Of a stretch of 64,000 nt of DNA, positions 26,101 through 39,079 are shown piece after piece. The stretch comes from Strix aluco. Lineage: Eukaryota > Chordata > Aves > Strigiformes > Strigidae. Each line of letters opens with the position of its first letter. The first letter of the stretch is position 1. The notes below the pieces were generated by a model that did no database searches, was not told where the DNA came from, and worked only from the letters and a program-made list of their open reading frames with translations. The stretch is taken from assembly GCF_031877795.1 (NCBI RefSeq), contig NC_133946.1:8593144-8657143 (forward strand). The letters run 5' to 3'. The position numbers and the translations under genes were made by a program.

Positions 26101-27560
26101 CCTTACCAAACTTTCTTTTGTTTCTGACATTTGAATGCCCAATTGGCAAGGTTATTGGTGTTGCTTTTTTTTTTCTTTCACAGCTCTGTTAAAATTCAAA
26201 ACACAGATATGTGAGAAAAAAGGCTAATACAGAGGAGGGTCTGTTCAATGCTCTCTGCAGACTTCAGAGGAATTTTTGTGCACTCTGCTTTCCACGTCAT
26301 ATGCAGGAAATTCTTCTTTGGTCTATACAGTGCAATAAACAAAACTCTTGTGTATTAGCTTTAGATTTCAGCACTTCTATCACAGTCTATGGCAAGTGGT
26401 AAACTATAAGAAAGAAGCAGTTTGCTTTATAAGGGTTCAGGCTCGCCCTTGTTCTCACATACACCTATTTGTTAAGGACCTGTTACCACGTAGGGCAATG
26501 GTAGTTGTATGACATAATGCAGAAATGCTATTTATATACCGTGTGCTAGCAATTAAGGTGAACAATCATATTTGGTTGTTATCCTTCCCTGCCTTTGTAA
26601 ATTGATTGATCAGTGATGAGAAATGCTGGGATCTGCACTACTGGGATGTGAGAAGGCAGCCTGTGTTGTAATCCTGTGTTAGAAGTGGATTGCCTTTTTT
26701 CCTGGGTAAGTTATAAATTGTGTATGGGGGCCCTTGTTTGTGAGGTAGTGTTTCAGGTTGTGTTTTATGAATTAAATCGTGTTTGATTTAGAGATCTTTA
26801 GATAATGTGCTGAGTTAGTTTTGCAGATAATAACTTTACATATAACATAGTGAGTCTTATTTTTAGAGGTGATAATCACAAAGAATGGCATGATTTCAGT
26901 TATGGCTACGAGTGCTCAGTATCATTGAAATTAAGCCCATGGAGATTATGTTTAAATATACCAAGAATACACCTTATCCACATAACAATTGCTGCTTGCA
27001 TGTTATACAAGTAAAGAACCTCCAAAATATTGGCAGTTTCTAAAGCTGTACATAAAATGAGACATCTGCATGTATTTCTCAGCTCTTATGCCAGGGTGTG
27101 TCCCCTGGCTGCATTACAGCTCTGTGCCAGGTAAGACCTGAACACATTTCCATCCCTGTTTTCCCTGCTGTCACCCTGCTTTCCACGAGCATGAGAGCTG
27201 GGTGGGAAGGGAGGAGTGATGTGCTGAAGTGGTGTCCTTGACGTGGGTAATGGGAAACCTCTTGCATGTGCCAGATAATTTCCCTCCAAGATACTTGACT
27301 GACAAATTGAATTTCTTTGCCTTTTGACCTTTATTTGCAGGTTTTCTGAGTGTAAGCTTGTCACTGAAATATATTACTTTCTTTAGTTTTTCAACATGAT
27401 TCTTCTGTTGCTAATATTATGTGTCTTTGATTAGACCACTGAATAGCATTAGAGATGTGAGGGAGAAGCAGGAGTGAAACATGACCCATTTGTATAAAGG
27501 GCCTATCTTTTTTTCCACTGGAGCAAATCCTAACAAATGGTTAAACTCCTCCATTCAGTG
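23130..27560. other. non-coding stretch
   Basis: No recognisable repeat and no supported exon. Short open frames occur on both strands without splice context. Confidence 0.55.
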
Positions 27561-27647
27561 GCTGAAATAACATGGCTCCTGTGCACAATGCGTGGGTTAA
27601 CTGTGTTCGGAACCCACAACTAAAGTGTGTCTACTTCTTTGTTTTAG

Positions 27648-27799
27648 AGAAAAGTGAGCTAGATGGATTGTTTGGACCCATCAGACCAACTCCAGCAGGG
27701 AAGGAGATGGACCAACATTGTCCTCATCACTGCCAACACCATCTGCAGCGATTATTGCCACCTGAGTGGGAACAATCCCTTCCTGCTAAAATCCAAGAT
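27648..27799 (+). CDS. weak candidate exon inside a 116-codon open frame
   Basis: A good acceptor (ACTTCTTTGTTTTAG) is followed by 152 bp open in phase 1 for 50 codons, ending at a plausible donor (AAGAT|GTAGGT). The peptide includes SELDGLFGPIRPTPAGKEMD and a His/Cys-rich stretch (HCPHHCQHH). The His/Cys spacing does not match a zinc-finger pattern that I can name. The same frame stays open from 27572 to 27922, so the signal could also be a degraded pseudogene or chance. Its end phase (0) does not match the start phase (1) of the candidate at 38984, so the two are not directly adjacent exons of one transcript as drawn. Confidence 0.2.
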
Positions 27800-29096
27800 G
27801 TAGGTGCAAGGAATTGGTATGGACTGAGGTTGCTTATTTGTTCAAAGTGGAATCATAACCACTACTTCCCAGTGAGTTCCGATCAAGTGGAAGAAGTTTA
27901 TCTGTTCCTGAGAGATGTCTAGGTCTGTTGCAGAGCCTTTTTGCTGGGGACTGAGGAAGCTTGGCTTTAATTCTGGTTCAGGCAGTGTCCCACTCTGAAT
28001 TGGAAAGGCAGCTCAGCTTTGGAATGGAGGTAAGTACAGGAAACTTTTGAGACCTGTGGATGAGAAATGCTACATCAGTGTTTCCCTATGAGACAAATCT
28101 TGGTTTTGTACTGAGATCAGAAATGTCAGTGCTGGAGGTTTTCTTGTGCACAGTGTTCTGTTCACTATAAGTTGGAAGGAAGTTCCACTGAAGCAAATTT
28201 GGGCTGAAAATGAAACTGAATTTCATAGCAAGAATTTATCAAAAGTAAGACTGACTGTGTTTTCAAATGCACTATGCAGAGAACAACAGATAGCCATGCA
28301 GTCTGTTGGAAACCCCATACTAGATTTCAAGTCTTTAACTTTATAACCTTTGCATAATTCCTAATGTCTTTTACGGTGTCACTAATTATTTGCTAAAAAC
28401 GCCTGTCAGTAACAGATAGTTTTCTTAAACATCATTAATTCTTCTTCCACATGGAGAGTATATTTTCCTGTTTTGGTTTTGATGCTCTTGGGTAATGGTA
28501 CATGGTGGGGGAGAAGGGGAACTGAGCTGCCAACTGGGAATCTTCAACACAAAAACTATTAAGGGGTGATAAATCATTGGAGGCCCAGCATGTGATTAAA
28601 AGCTGTGGCCACCAGCAGTGACCCATGGGGATGGAGGTATCAGTGACAGAGAGCAGGGGGAGGTGTTTGGCATTCCTGTTCGGAGGCCTAACCAGGGCAC
28701 TGGCGTTTGTTTATGTTTCTGTTCCACCGACTCCTGTGAAATGCCCTCTGTCTGTACAGGGAACACACATTGAGTTAGGGAAAGTATCTTTGGTATTTCT
28801 TGAAATGTCAAGGCATGGATACTTGAAGGTAATGTGTGAGGTGAATTACCTGGGATTGCAGAGTGAAAACCAAACATTTAGTCAGTTCAGGGCTCTGTGA
28901 ATCAAGTCGGCATCACACAGTTATTGTAACTTTAGGTGAGCTTCACGCAGATGCACAGAATATTGTAAATATGACTCCTTTCCTTTCAGATAAGTCCATC
29001 TAGAAAAAATAACTTTTGTTGGACCAGGCGTGGAGACATCCAGTCACAGGTTCTACTTTGTCCTTGGCTTAACAGAAAGCTTGATTAAATAAGAGT

Positions 29097-29110
29097 AAAA
29101 AAAAAAAAAA
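29097..29110. repeat. A homopolymer, 14 nt
   Basis: A simple A run after TAAGAGT; no retroposed body is recognisable upstream. Confidence 0.9.
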
Positions 29111-29279
29111 TCTGGCAAAAAGCATTATGATTTACCCCATTTTGATATACATTTGGAGCCATAACAGTATGGTTTTTTGCTGTGCACAAGACAGTGGAGA
29201 CATAATTTCTATGCATTATTTTATATATCAGCTCTTTGCCAACAAACATTGTGCTAGATGTTTATCGGCGAGTACAGAG

Positions 29280-29525
29280 GTACAGTTCCAGTTGCAAAGT
29301 GCTGGCAAGATAGAGCAGCAGTGAATGAAAAGATGGGTCTGGAAGGCAGTGAAGAGCAGGATGAATGAGAGCTCCAAGCCCTGATGTGGTGGTAGTCTCT
29401 GGGTTACACTGGTAAAGAACTGTAGGGCCAGGAGGGGAGAAGCTGGGTTTGATAAGTACAAAAGGTCACAAGAAAGGACTTGAACAGAGGAAAAATCACA
29501 AGAACATAGCAAATGAGGTGCCTTT
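29280..29525. other. second purine-skewed block; no gene
   Basis: This A/G-rich stretch resembles the block at 11.0-11.7 kb in texture and also leaves a minus-strand open frame (29228-29539). Whether the two are related copies cannot be decided by eye. Confidence 0.4.
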
Positions 29526-32500
29526 GAAATCCAAAGCAATTTACTTTGGTAAAAGGGCTGCAGAAACTTTTCTTTTTAATGCCACATTGTTTTGATAGAT
29601 TCAGTAACTGTTTAGAGACATCCTTTTTTCCCGTGAATTTATTCTACCATGTGTGAAAGATGGTCCTGTCATGTTTAAAAGTATCATAGGAATTCCTTTA
29701 TGGGCATGTCATGCTATGTTTGACAGCAGCAACCCCAGAATGTTTCAGAGAAACATGCAAGAAACCTCATGTCAAGTAGATCTGAATATACATGAGGGCT
29801 TCTTCCTATCCCCTGTAGGCAGAGATTGGCTTAAGGGCTGAATCAGAAGATTTTGTGTTCCTTCTTATGCTGTTTTTATTAGCTTGGACTGGATATTTTC
29901 AACAGCCATATAATTCTGAGCAACTAAGAAGCAGCTCACTGTAAACTTCTTGACTTTTCACTGGCACCAGGAATATCTTAAAAATTTCACTGTACTCTGC
30001 AGATAAACAGGTGATTACTACATATTGATGCTGTTCAACAGGTTAAATGTGAGTGGTATAGGCACACCTAGTAAAGAAAGAACATGACACAAGGAAGTTT
30101 GTAATAATTTGGTGTAAAAGGCTGAATCTTAGCTAGTTTGGAAACATTATGGTTGCCAGATGTTCTCTTCCAGATGTCAGGATTTCCTATTATATGCTTC
30201 TTCCGGTCAGGAGAAGCAGTTCCCGTGATAATGTGTTAGAGCCTTTGAGACACGAGGGTTGTCCAACACTGAAAATTAATTCTGCAAATTTTCTTGCAAA
30301 TGATGCTTATTATTAGAAAAGACTACAATCCTTCACACCCTCTGGTGCATGAGGGGATAACAAGATGGAAGAAACTGACAGTGAAAATTGGATGAATTTA
30401 AAATTAATTTCTAAGCAGGAGGCCAATGCAGGGTCTGTGCGATGATTAACTCCCAGCACAACCCTTGGCTGTTTACAAACACACTGGGCACAGAGTTGCA
30501 ATTGTCCTGCCAGGGTGCTGCTCAGTCAGCGACTTAAAACAGTCCCTGTTGCATCCGAGTAACATTATAGCATGGTATAACCATGACACACGAAATGCTT
30601 GTTGAATACCTGATTTCTATCTGTAATTACAGATTCACAAATGATCATTACTGAATGCTTTACTTAATAAGTAATGTATATTCATTTGTGGTTTACATTC
30701 CAGTACCTTGTAATTTTCTCCAGTTGTTTTCTACTTAAAAAAGATAGAGAAACAGGGCTGGATGGGTTAACAAATGTTTACATAAATAGCCCAGTACTTC
30801 CAGGAGCATCAGTCCTACTAATCTATTACCACAAGGTGCTTGTTCTCCTAAGAATACTTGCTGGGCTAGAGCATCTTCTGTGAGGTGGTGGGCTGGGTGC
30901 CCAGGAAAAAGGCAGAGCAGGGACAGGAGCCTGGCTGATGTGTAAGGGAATCTTGCAAATGCAGTTACTCTCTATTCTGGCTAACAGCAAGAATAGCACC
31001 CATTTTAAAGGGCACCTGAACTGTGGAATACTCCTCCCAGGAGATGCCACTACCCAGGAAAAGCAATGGTAGTATTTCACTAGTTTTCTGGACAGCCAGA
31101 CTTCATTCAAATAAACAAGTTTCCAATTGCATTGTCAAAGGAAAGATGTTTTCAACATGAAGGAAAGCAAAGCGGGGATGTCTGCCTGAGTTTGCAAAGG
31201 GTCTGAAACAGTAATTCTGAGTTGGTGAGGACAAGTTAAATGGCAATGCTTTACAGATCATGGAAAGAGTTACGAAAATGGAAGTATAGGGAGTTCTACC
31301 TGCATCTCAGAAAATGTGTGGTATGAACCCTTAACCATGTGAGAGGTGTGAAGGATCAGCAAATCAGGAAAATTTTATTTTCCTGGATGTGAATTCATGC
31401 TTGCAAAAGTTTTGGAAAATATGGGTCAGTCTTGAGGTTTTCCCTATAAGTATGGAGTGTCCTAAAGCTGATCTGTCTTTATGGGACATATGTAATATTA
31501 TATTTATGCTTCTTGACCAGATGAGTATAAGCCTTGTGTAGGTTAATGCACATGTTAGCTTATCGTTACGGGAGACACTGTGATATGCGTGTGTGGACCA
31601 TGTCCCTCAGCAGAGCCTCACGTTGCTATATGGGGCTCTGTATGATCACAGGCTCTCATTAAGTTAGTTCACATTGCCAATTAAGCCCTCCTGACAAATC
31701 GGGGGCTTTTTAGTGAGGCTTGAGCCATGTGGAGAAGTGTTTATGGATTAAATGCAATATTATTATGAAAGATATTGTTTATATACTCTCAGCAGCAATC
31801 CAATCCAGTATTTTAAATTTTGGCCCAGACTACTGCTGGGAGAACACACTGCTATCTCTTTTTAGATAGTTATCTGTGGCCACTTCAGAATTATTGGGTT
31901 TGATTATTTATATATAGACTTCTTAAAACTCATCTGTTTAAAAGGCAGCCTGTGCTTATGGTAAAGGGTCCTCTGGCTCTCTGTGCTCCCTCTAGCAAAG
32001 TGACTCAGCCTGATTATGGGTAAAAAGGCAATGCTGCTGTGAAAACCAGCTTTTTGCAGAGCCAGAGGGTCAAAGCAGTAGCCTGGAAATGCATTGAGGT
32101 CACCATGCAGACAGGAGAGACCTTTAACAATTACATTTAATTTGACTTGCAATCAAACAGAAGTAGATGGCAAAGCAGGAAATGGTATCTTTAAGCATGA
32201 CATGAAATAGTATTGCTGTCAACTTGAATAAGAAAATTTGACTTTTTTAAAGCAACTACATATTTAAATAGCCTGTAGGGTCAGACAGCCTTTCCTACAG
32301 CCCTTTGATAGGTGGCCTGATAACGGCATATACACTATAAATATCCTAAATCAATAACCCTGTATCACTGCTGAAAGCAGGCGTGTTCACATATCACAGC
32401 AGATGGGAAGAAAGCAAATAATATTTGTCTTGCCTTTCAAATTGATTTCCTGTTTTTAGTAAGCCAGAGTGTGTCCATATGTTAATCAGATTGCTAAGAA

Positions 32501-34029
32501 AGATAGCTCAGGGCAGCAGACTTTTACTTGACCTGCTGGGAGAAGGGGGGCAAGGAAGGGAGGAGGAAGTCCTCCGTGGCCCTAAAATATCTGCGGCAGA
32601 AGCAGTTTTTGCAAATGTTATGCAAATGCCTGTGCTTCCCTGACTTTCCCTGGGAAGTGCTGAGTGCTCGCCTTTCCTTTAGGCACAAGATCTTTACGGT
32701 GCTCCATAAAGGTGCAGGATTGGACCTGTTCACTGAGGATTTCTTAATCCATCTCTTTGCTCCTCTTGGAGAATATTTGCCGTGATGAAAATTCTAGCAT
32801 TTCCATGTTGGGCAGAAAGACCCAAGGTCCTTGAGAAGTGCAAAGGCTGCAGCCCTTCTCCTCTGCCTTCCCTCACCCTTCTTCAGTGTCATGTGTTTCT
32901 CTGCTCCTCCGCACTTGCACTAACACGTGTGCCCTACCACAGAGCACAAGGACTATCCATAATGGCTTCCAAATGCACTCCCAGCTCCTGTTATTTTTCT
33001 CTTCAGATAGGATATTTTAATTAACTTTAATGACATATAGTTCAGAGATCATCTGTGTGCACGTAAACTCTAATGATGTTTATGGGCAATATACAATTGC
33101 CTGGAAGAGGATGATGGTACACTTTATGTTCTGAGCATATTTTCTGTGGAAGGCATTCATGTACATTCTACAAGTTCTTCAGTTTTATTCTGTTTTAAAA
33201 ATCCCAGATTTATAAAATGTTTGGTATGACAGTGTAAAGAAGATAATTTCAGTGGACATTTAGTCAATACCCATGGTCTGCTAGAAAGCTCACGCAGCAG
33301 CTGCAGTCCTGCAGAAGTCAGTGTGTTCAGGCACACTTACGTTGTTATAAATATGAAAATCAACCAAACATATATAACATTCTGTACTGAATATACAATA
33401 ATTACCAAAATTAATTGATAATGTCCCAAATTTGCGTATAATTGGTGTTTTACACTTGGCTGATACAAATTAATGCAAGATGACCCTGGCATGCACATCA
33501 AGTCCTTCAGACTGTTGAGATGAAGGCGGATCCAACAGGCAAAGCATTAGCCTTGATTTAGCAAAATACTGTTGAAAACCTACCTTCATGTCTGATTTTT
33601 ATCAAGTTACTAGTCCATACCTTTTGTCCATCTCTCTTGATGGAGAGCAGTACTTCCTGCCCTGTAGATTTGAAAAATACACTAAAGACTGGGGTGTGGT
33701 CAGATTCCACAAAGATACCTAAAAGAAAAGTGGGTGTGCCAAGAATTAGTTTGATTCAAATCCTAATTTATGTTGTTTGCTCTTTGGAAGCTTGAAGGGG
33801 AAAGAATGAACTAAGAATGAATTTGTTAGCTTCTTTCCTGCATTCAGCGTGCGTTGGCTGTGTTCAGGAAGCATCTAGGAAGTCCAAATGCAGGGAGGAC
33901 CAGAGCACATCAGCCCTTATATTTCTGAATTTAAAAGACAAAAACAGAAGACCACTCCTTCCTGTAGTGGCTTTTATTATTAGAAAGAAAAGTTACATTT
34001 TTTTGGAGAGGAAGGATGATTTTATGGAG

Positions 34030-34190
34030 CTGGAAGCCAGATGATCTGACTTCTAATCCTGGTGTTGACACAGATTTTCCTGTGTGACCTCAGAAAAATC
34101 TCTTGCTGCATTCCAGTTTCCAATCAGTAAAATGCAACAATCATTCTTTGTTATCTCCAAGGAGCACTCTGCAGTTGTTAATGCATGGTT
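34030..34190 (+). repeat. MIR-type CORE-SINE remnant
   Basis: The order of diagnostic pieces matches the MIR core on this strand: GGAAGCCAGATGATCTGACT, then TTCTAATCCTGG, then CTGTGTGACCTCAG, then CAGTTTCCAATCAGTAAAATG. Substitutions and small indels are spread throughout, as expected of an ancient copy. The 3' end fades after about 34150. Confidence 0.8.
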
Positions 34191-35109
34191 GCTAGACAGA
34201 TTTTGACACATGCATAGATGCTGGAAGATGGTGTTTTGGTATCCAGTGGTTTTTTTTGGTGGTTTTATTTTAAAAGCATTTAAACAAGTTAGGTCTTAAC
34301 TCCTGTGGCAGTTTAGGAACTCTATTTCTGTCTCCATCAGTATGTACCTTCACCCCTTTCAGAGTTCTGTCATGGATTAATGTGCCTGCATAATAGAAAA
34401 GCTCTAGAAATAAATCAAGTTCTTAATGAGTATTTTAGTAATTCCATTAAGAGCAATAAGCAGATGTAATCAAGTGAAATCTGTTAAAATGTTTGTCACT
34501 TTTCTAAAACATGTAATCAACGGACCTCTTGGTTAAGAGCCAAACTGCATCTCCACCCTTACACTGCCTACTTCCATGCTGCTGCTGCTACTACTACTCA
34601 GAAAAGGGACACAGTTTCTTTTCCCATCATTTCTGCCATTATCCTTTTATATATGCCGTCATGTAATCAGTACTGTGCTGTCTAACATCTCCCCTCCATT
34701 ACCTGCCATTTCTTCACACCTGAAAAAGCAGTCCCCGCTGCAGCTTCTGGGTGTTACTGTGTCTTCTGACAGTGGTTTGCAGGAACCAGGTGATCTGTCC
34801 TACTGTCAGTATTTGTGCTCCCTGCATCCTGCAGTTTATGCCAGTTCAGCTGATCCATGGTAACGTGTGGAAATCCTGCAGATACTTTGGCTCCCTACTA
34901 CTGTACATTGACCGTGGTGTTCTCTGGAGTACTTGGGATGTAACATTCTCCAAAAGACAAGTTTTTAACTTTTTAATACCTGCCATTTGCCTTTGTCATG
35001 CAAGGGAAATGTTCATAGTGGGACTGAAGACCGGTGAAAGTCTCAGCTCTGAATCTTCTTTTTGATAACTTTTTTGTGTTGAATTAATGGGTAGAGCCTC
35101 GACAAAGAT

Positions 35110-35262
35110 CAGAACATTTTACAGCAGCCACTGCAAAAACAGTAAGAGAGAAGCCAGACATGAAGTGACGTGATTAAGGTTACGGAGCAGTTCAGCGCCT
35201 GAATCAGGAGCAGATTACAGACCTCCTGATACTACCTTAGTGCTTTAACCACCAATTTATGT
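35110..35262 (-). repeat. MIR-type CORE-SINE remnant, nearly complete core
   Basis: Read on the plus strand it gives the MIR complement in order: ATTTTACAG, a degraded middle, GAAGTGACGTGATTAAGG (for the usual AAGTGACTTGCCCAAGG), a CCTGAATCAGGAGCAGATT segment, ACCTCCTGA, and TTAGTGCTTTAACCAC. This is one of the two clearest copies in the window. Confidence 0.8.
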
Positions 35263-37429
35263 CGGTTGCTAAATATCCAAAGCCTTTAGGCAGATCCTTA
35301 CTGTGTGTATAGCTGGGCTGTAAGGGACACTTCCTTTTTCCTTTTCCAAATAATCACCATTTAAAAATCACTACCAGCATTTTTTTGTTCCTTTCATTTA
35401 CTTGGAATCTTCTTAGCTGTACATGTGATTCTTGGTAGAGACAGGTAATTTCTACACTGTTATCTGATCTATTTTCTAGTGTGTGTAGCTGGTTTTGAAA
35501 GCAAATAAAAAATAATCCAGTTAGACTTTAATCCATTCAGTAGGAACAATTATCTCAAGTGCTCTAGCTTCTGACATTCATCATGCTAGAAATAGGACAC
35601 AAAGATGCGTATAAAAATATGACTATTTAACTCGAGTGGTGCTTTGAGGACATAAGGATAGAATCATTCTGTTGCATTAAATAATATTACGTGGTTAAAA
35701 TGTGAATAACAGGTCTTAATTATAACCATTAATGTTTGTGTTTAATAACGAGGGTCTGATAAAGGCACTCTAAAAAGGTTACCAAATATTACAAAGAGTT
35801 GCTTTGCTGTTTACATCAGCAAATATTTTAGGTAGAGGAAGAAATCGTTAAGTGTTGGCTGTTAATCTTGGGTGAATGTAATAGATTCAATTATGTAATG
35901 TGACAATGAATTTGTTCTGCTTTGCCTTGGGTTAGAATTTAAGCTTTTCCCCTTCAGATTTATTCAGATTGTTAAGTGGCTGCTGAGAAGCTGGAACCTT
36001 GTCAAACAAACTTGGCTTTAAATTTTAAATTATTTTTAATCAATATGTGAAGAGGCCAGGCTCTGCCATATGTTACTCACCATCCATTAGTTGGTAGCTG
36101 GTCATTAAACTCTCACTAAGGTTTCCTAACTGTGACTATTGTGGTGATTTTTTTCTCTCTCTTTGTAGAGTATGGGCAAAGGGGAGCATTCGTGGCAGAT
36201 TGCCTTGAGGACAATAAAAACTCTCATGTAGTATGGTTGTTTGTTCAGACACAAACAATAGAGACATTTTGCTATTACCATTTGCCAGCTATCAAGGGGT
36301 TTTGAGCCCCCTCCCCCTTGGTGCCTACAACTCAAAACAGATGCAAAATCTTTCTTTTCAGTCCCCTTGAAATGACCTGTGGTGGTGCAGTGTCATTTAG
36401 AGGAGAAATTATTGGAGTGAGAGTGGCTGGTAACAATAGGGGCCTTGTGCCAGGCACATGACAGAACAGTGAGGGGGCTGTTGGTGACTTTATTGGGGAG
36501 GAGAACGGCGATCTGGCAGGTGCTGCCATTGTTAAAGGTCTCTGCTCCTAGACAGTGGTCGCAGATGAGTACATGTCATTTTGTTCCAGCTCTTTACGCC
36601 GGGTTCAGTGATGTGACACTGGTCAAGTAGCTGATCCAGCTTTTCTGATCTCCTCGAATTGGTCCCTTCTGTAACATAACCCTTTATTGCTGAGATATGT
36701 CAACATGCTTCTAGGCCATATGGCTTCAAGCTAGAGTAACTTTTGTGCTCTCTGAAAGGGACATAATAACTTAATGTTTACTCTGCTAATACAGCCCTGG
36801 TACTCACTACTGATCCTGGCATTATTCTGTGGAGATGTCATCCAGAAAACCAATTAAAGTGTATTGATACAAAATAGATCCATTGGTTTAATGCTGAATT
36901 TGACAACAACAGAGATTGTTGCTTACAAGCCGAGAGCTCCTGTTGACTATATTTAGAAATGTGCGCTCTCAGTGTTTTCCTTTTTATACACATAACAATG
37001 CCGGGTTCTGGTGGTGGAATTGCAGACCAGCAAACTGGGGTGAAGAAGTTAAAATTTCTTTACACTCGAAAGAATAACATGAGTGATGTTAAGTAGAAAA
37101 GGTTAAACACATGGAAGTAAATGTATTAATGCATTAATTTTACTCATGCTGTCTCTTTTTCTCAAAGCACCAGGCCACACTATAATAGCTACATCTGCTT
37201 CTGTTGTACATATTGTTTAGTTCTAGTTTTTTTGGCTCAAAGAATAGAAACTGGTCTTTCTGTGGGGAAACAAAGAATTTGTTTTTGTAAATTGCCATTT
37301 TTTTTTCTGAATAAATCATGAAAACCTGGCAGATTGAACAGATCAGCCATATGGAAACTGGCAAATTTTACTCAGCTAAGGATAATTAAATGTGGATGTT
37401 ATGTAGTCTAATGAGATACATGTTTGTGG

Positions 37430-37520
37430 TACAGGGGGGGACCAGAGAGACACAAAATGAGGAGATGGCACTCAGAAAGAAAAATTACATCTTTAGGATT
37501 CGAACTGGTGACATATAAGA
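37430..37520 (-). repeat. possible MIR-type remnant with tRNA-like B box
   Basis: On the minus strand a B-box-like CCAGTTCGAATCC is followed by a shortened core and TTTCTGAGTGCCATCTCCTC then ATTTTGTG, resembling the MIR head and its CTCAGTTTCCTCATCTGT motif with an internal deletion. It cannot fold as a tRNA. Confidence 0.4.
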
Positions 37521-37896
37521 GATCTGAAGCATTTTCGGAACTGCTTAACAGGCCTGGGGTAGGCAGTCTCATCCAAACAGTGGTTGTAGATCTAAAAGTG
37601 TCTGACAGTTTATAAAATTACACCTAAGGGACAGGTTTTTTTCTTAACAAACGCCATAGAGCAGTGTTGATAGATTAAGAGATAGAACAAAGACTTGATC
37701 ATAATAAGTGGAGGAACTCTGACCGTATAAACCCTTTGCACTGCAGATAAATGTTATTTTTCTTATTAGACAAGTTTGACTACCTTTTGATTGTCAATAT
37801 ATAACATAAAAGATAAACCAATTTACAAGTAAAGGCCTTGGAAGGGGCCAAAGGAAAATTTGACACTAAAATGGACCTATAAATGTGTCTTATTGG

Positions 37897-37911
37897 AAAA
37901 AAAAAAAAAAA
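37897..37911. repeat. A homopolymer, 15 nt
   Basis: A simple A run followed by a TA-rich stretch; nothing else is associated with it. Confidence 0.95.
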
Positions 37912-38504
37912 GTAGTATATATGAATCATATATACTTGCATCAGATACAGAACTAAATCTTAAAAATAATCAAGAAAGATAACTTTGCAGGAAAAAAACC
38001 TATGTAACTCCTGCTAAGGACAAAGCTAAATCAAGTGCTGCAGCCCTTTTGAGATATGAGCCCTCATAAACCATTGCTGTGAGAAGCCTTTCGATTTTCA
38101 TCTATTTTGTTGAAACCCTGAGAATTTACCATATTTCACCCTATATTTTAAATGCTTATCTACGGGTCTTCTTGAAAGCTGATGATGTCTTCAGTTAGGA
38201 TAAACAGGTAGCACAGAAAGGAAGCAGCAGAAAGGCATTAGGGTTTATAGGAATGTTTAATATCAGTGTAATGGTAAATGACTCAAGTATGCAACCAACC
38301 CAGCCAAACGCTCCACAAACAAACAAGCACTTCCCACCTCATTCCCCCAAAATAATAAACAGAAAAGCAAACTGAAAACACATCTAAGGGGGAGTAGAGA
38401 AGGGTGTGGGGGAATGTGATCTGCTAAAAGAATATCACTAAACCTTCCAAATTGCACTATCTGTAATTCTTAGATGAGGGAAAGGGAGTCCCATCTCTGG
38501 GCAT

Positions 38505-38660
38505 CCTACTCATGTTGTGACCTCTAAATGGAGTAAACCTCTGTTTTCTTATCTGTATCACAGGCAGTAAAAGGGAAGAGATTGCTGCTGAGATGTGGGG
38601 AGATTATCATTAAGTTCAGTAATGCACGCTGACCCTTTGGATGGCAGAGCCAAAAATATG
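38505..38660 (+). repeat. MIR-type CORE-SINE remnant
   Basis: Diagnostic pieces occur in order: TTGTGACCTC, AAACCTCTGTTTTCTTATC (for the usual AACCTCTGTGCCTCAGTTTC), TGTA, GGGGAGATTATCATTAAGTT and a degraded AATGCACGCT tail. It lies about 320 bp upstream of the candidate exon at 38984. Confidence 0.6.
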
Positions 38661-38983
38661 AAGGGAAATGAAGGCACACACACATGTAGTTTGTGAGAGT
38701 GAGCCAAGTATTCCACACTACCCCAGCTGTGCGACAGGAGCTTGTGTGGTCAAAGAATCCTCTCCCTCCAAAACGATGCCTCTTACAGCTTGACAGAGCT
38801 GTGGAACACACATTTATGCTGCTAAACACACAAACCAGTGTTAATTATAACGTGCCAAACGCAAGCTTTTGGGCTTTAAGAAATACCAGGCTTGGACTTG
38901 GTTGCCTGTTGAATTGGCTTCGCTTGTGTGGATGTAATATGATGCAATCTTTAATGGTGGGATCATGCATGGTTTTTCTACAG

Positions 38984-39079
38984 AGCCTCTGCTTCATTCA
39001 GTTGACAAGACAGACCCGCTCAGGAATGAACTTGAACTGAGCACCGAGGACTCGGAATTGCAGCCTGACCAGTTGGAAG
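38984..39079 (+). CDS. candidate internal coding exon, unidentified protein
   Basis: A 96-bp segment lies between an acceptor (TTTTTCTACAG just before 38984) and a strong donor (GGAAG|GTGAGC at 39080). Two frames contain stops. The remaining frame, entered with two bases completing a codon (phase 1) and leaving one base (phase 1), is open for 31 codons. It reads as a polar acidic stretch that includes DPLRNELELSTEDSELQPDQ. The local base composition (GAG, GAC and CTG codons, two CpGs) is richer than the surrounding AT-rich DNA. There are no cysteines and no membrane segment, so this could be a cytoplasmic linker or a disordered region. I do not recognise the family. It joins in frame to the candidate exon at 51242. 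Seen: splice sites and open frame. Inferred: that it is transcribed and coding. Confidence 0.45.

Larger units (their letters stand above)
27930..34020. other. long non-coding stretch
   Basis: Holds the A14 run at 29.1 kb and the second purine-skewed block. AT-rich, repeat-poor segments at 32.24-32.45 and 33.33-33.48 kb have the texture of conserved non-coding DNA, but this is untested. Confidence 0.5.
35265..38500. other. non-coding stretch
   Basis: An AT-rich block at 35.69-36.0 kb contains TAATTATAACCATTAATG-like homeodomain sites. A strong acceptor-like sequence ends at 36168, followed by an open phase 1 frame but no good donor. A possible MIR piece near 37.47 kb and the A15 run are the only other items. 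Confidence 0.5.

Noticed and set aside
36169..36227. Open phase 1 frame after a very strong acceptor
   Set aside because: The only nearby donor (GTAGTA) is poor and the frame runs on to a stop without a credible exon end.
36640..36680. Possible CR1 3' end near CTCCTCGAATTGGTCCCTTC
   Set aside because: The characteristic neighbouring CR1 motifs and terminal octamer repeats are missing.
37430..37520. Possible minus-strand tRNA gene, from the B-box-like TTCGAATCC
   Set aside because: The T arm and acceptor stem do not pair. An old SINE remnant fits better.
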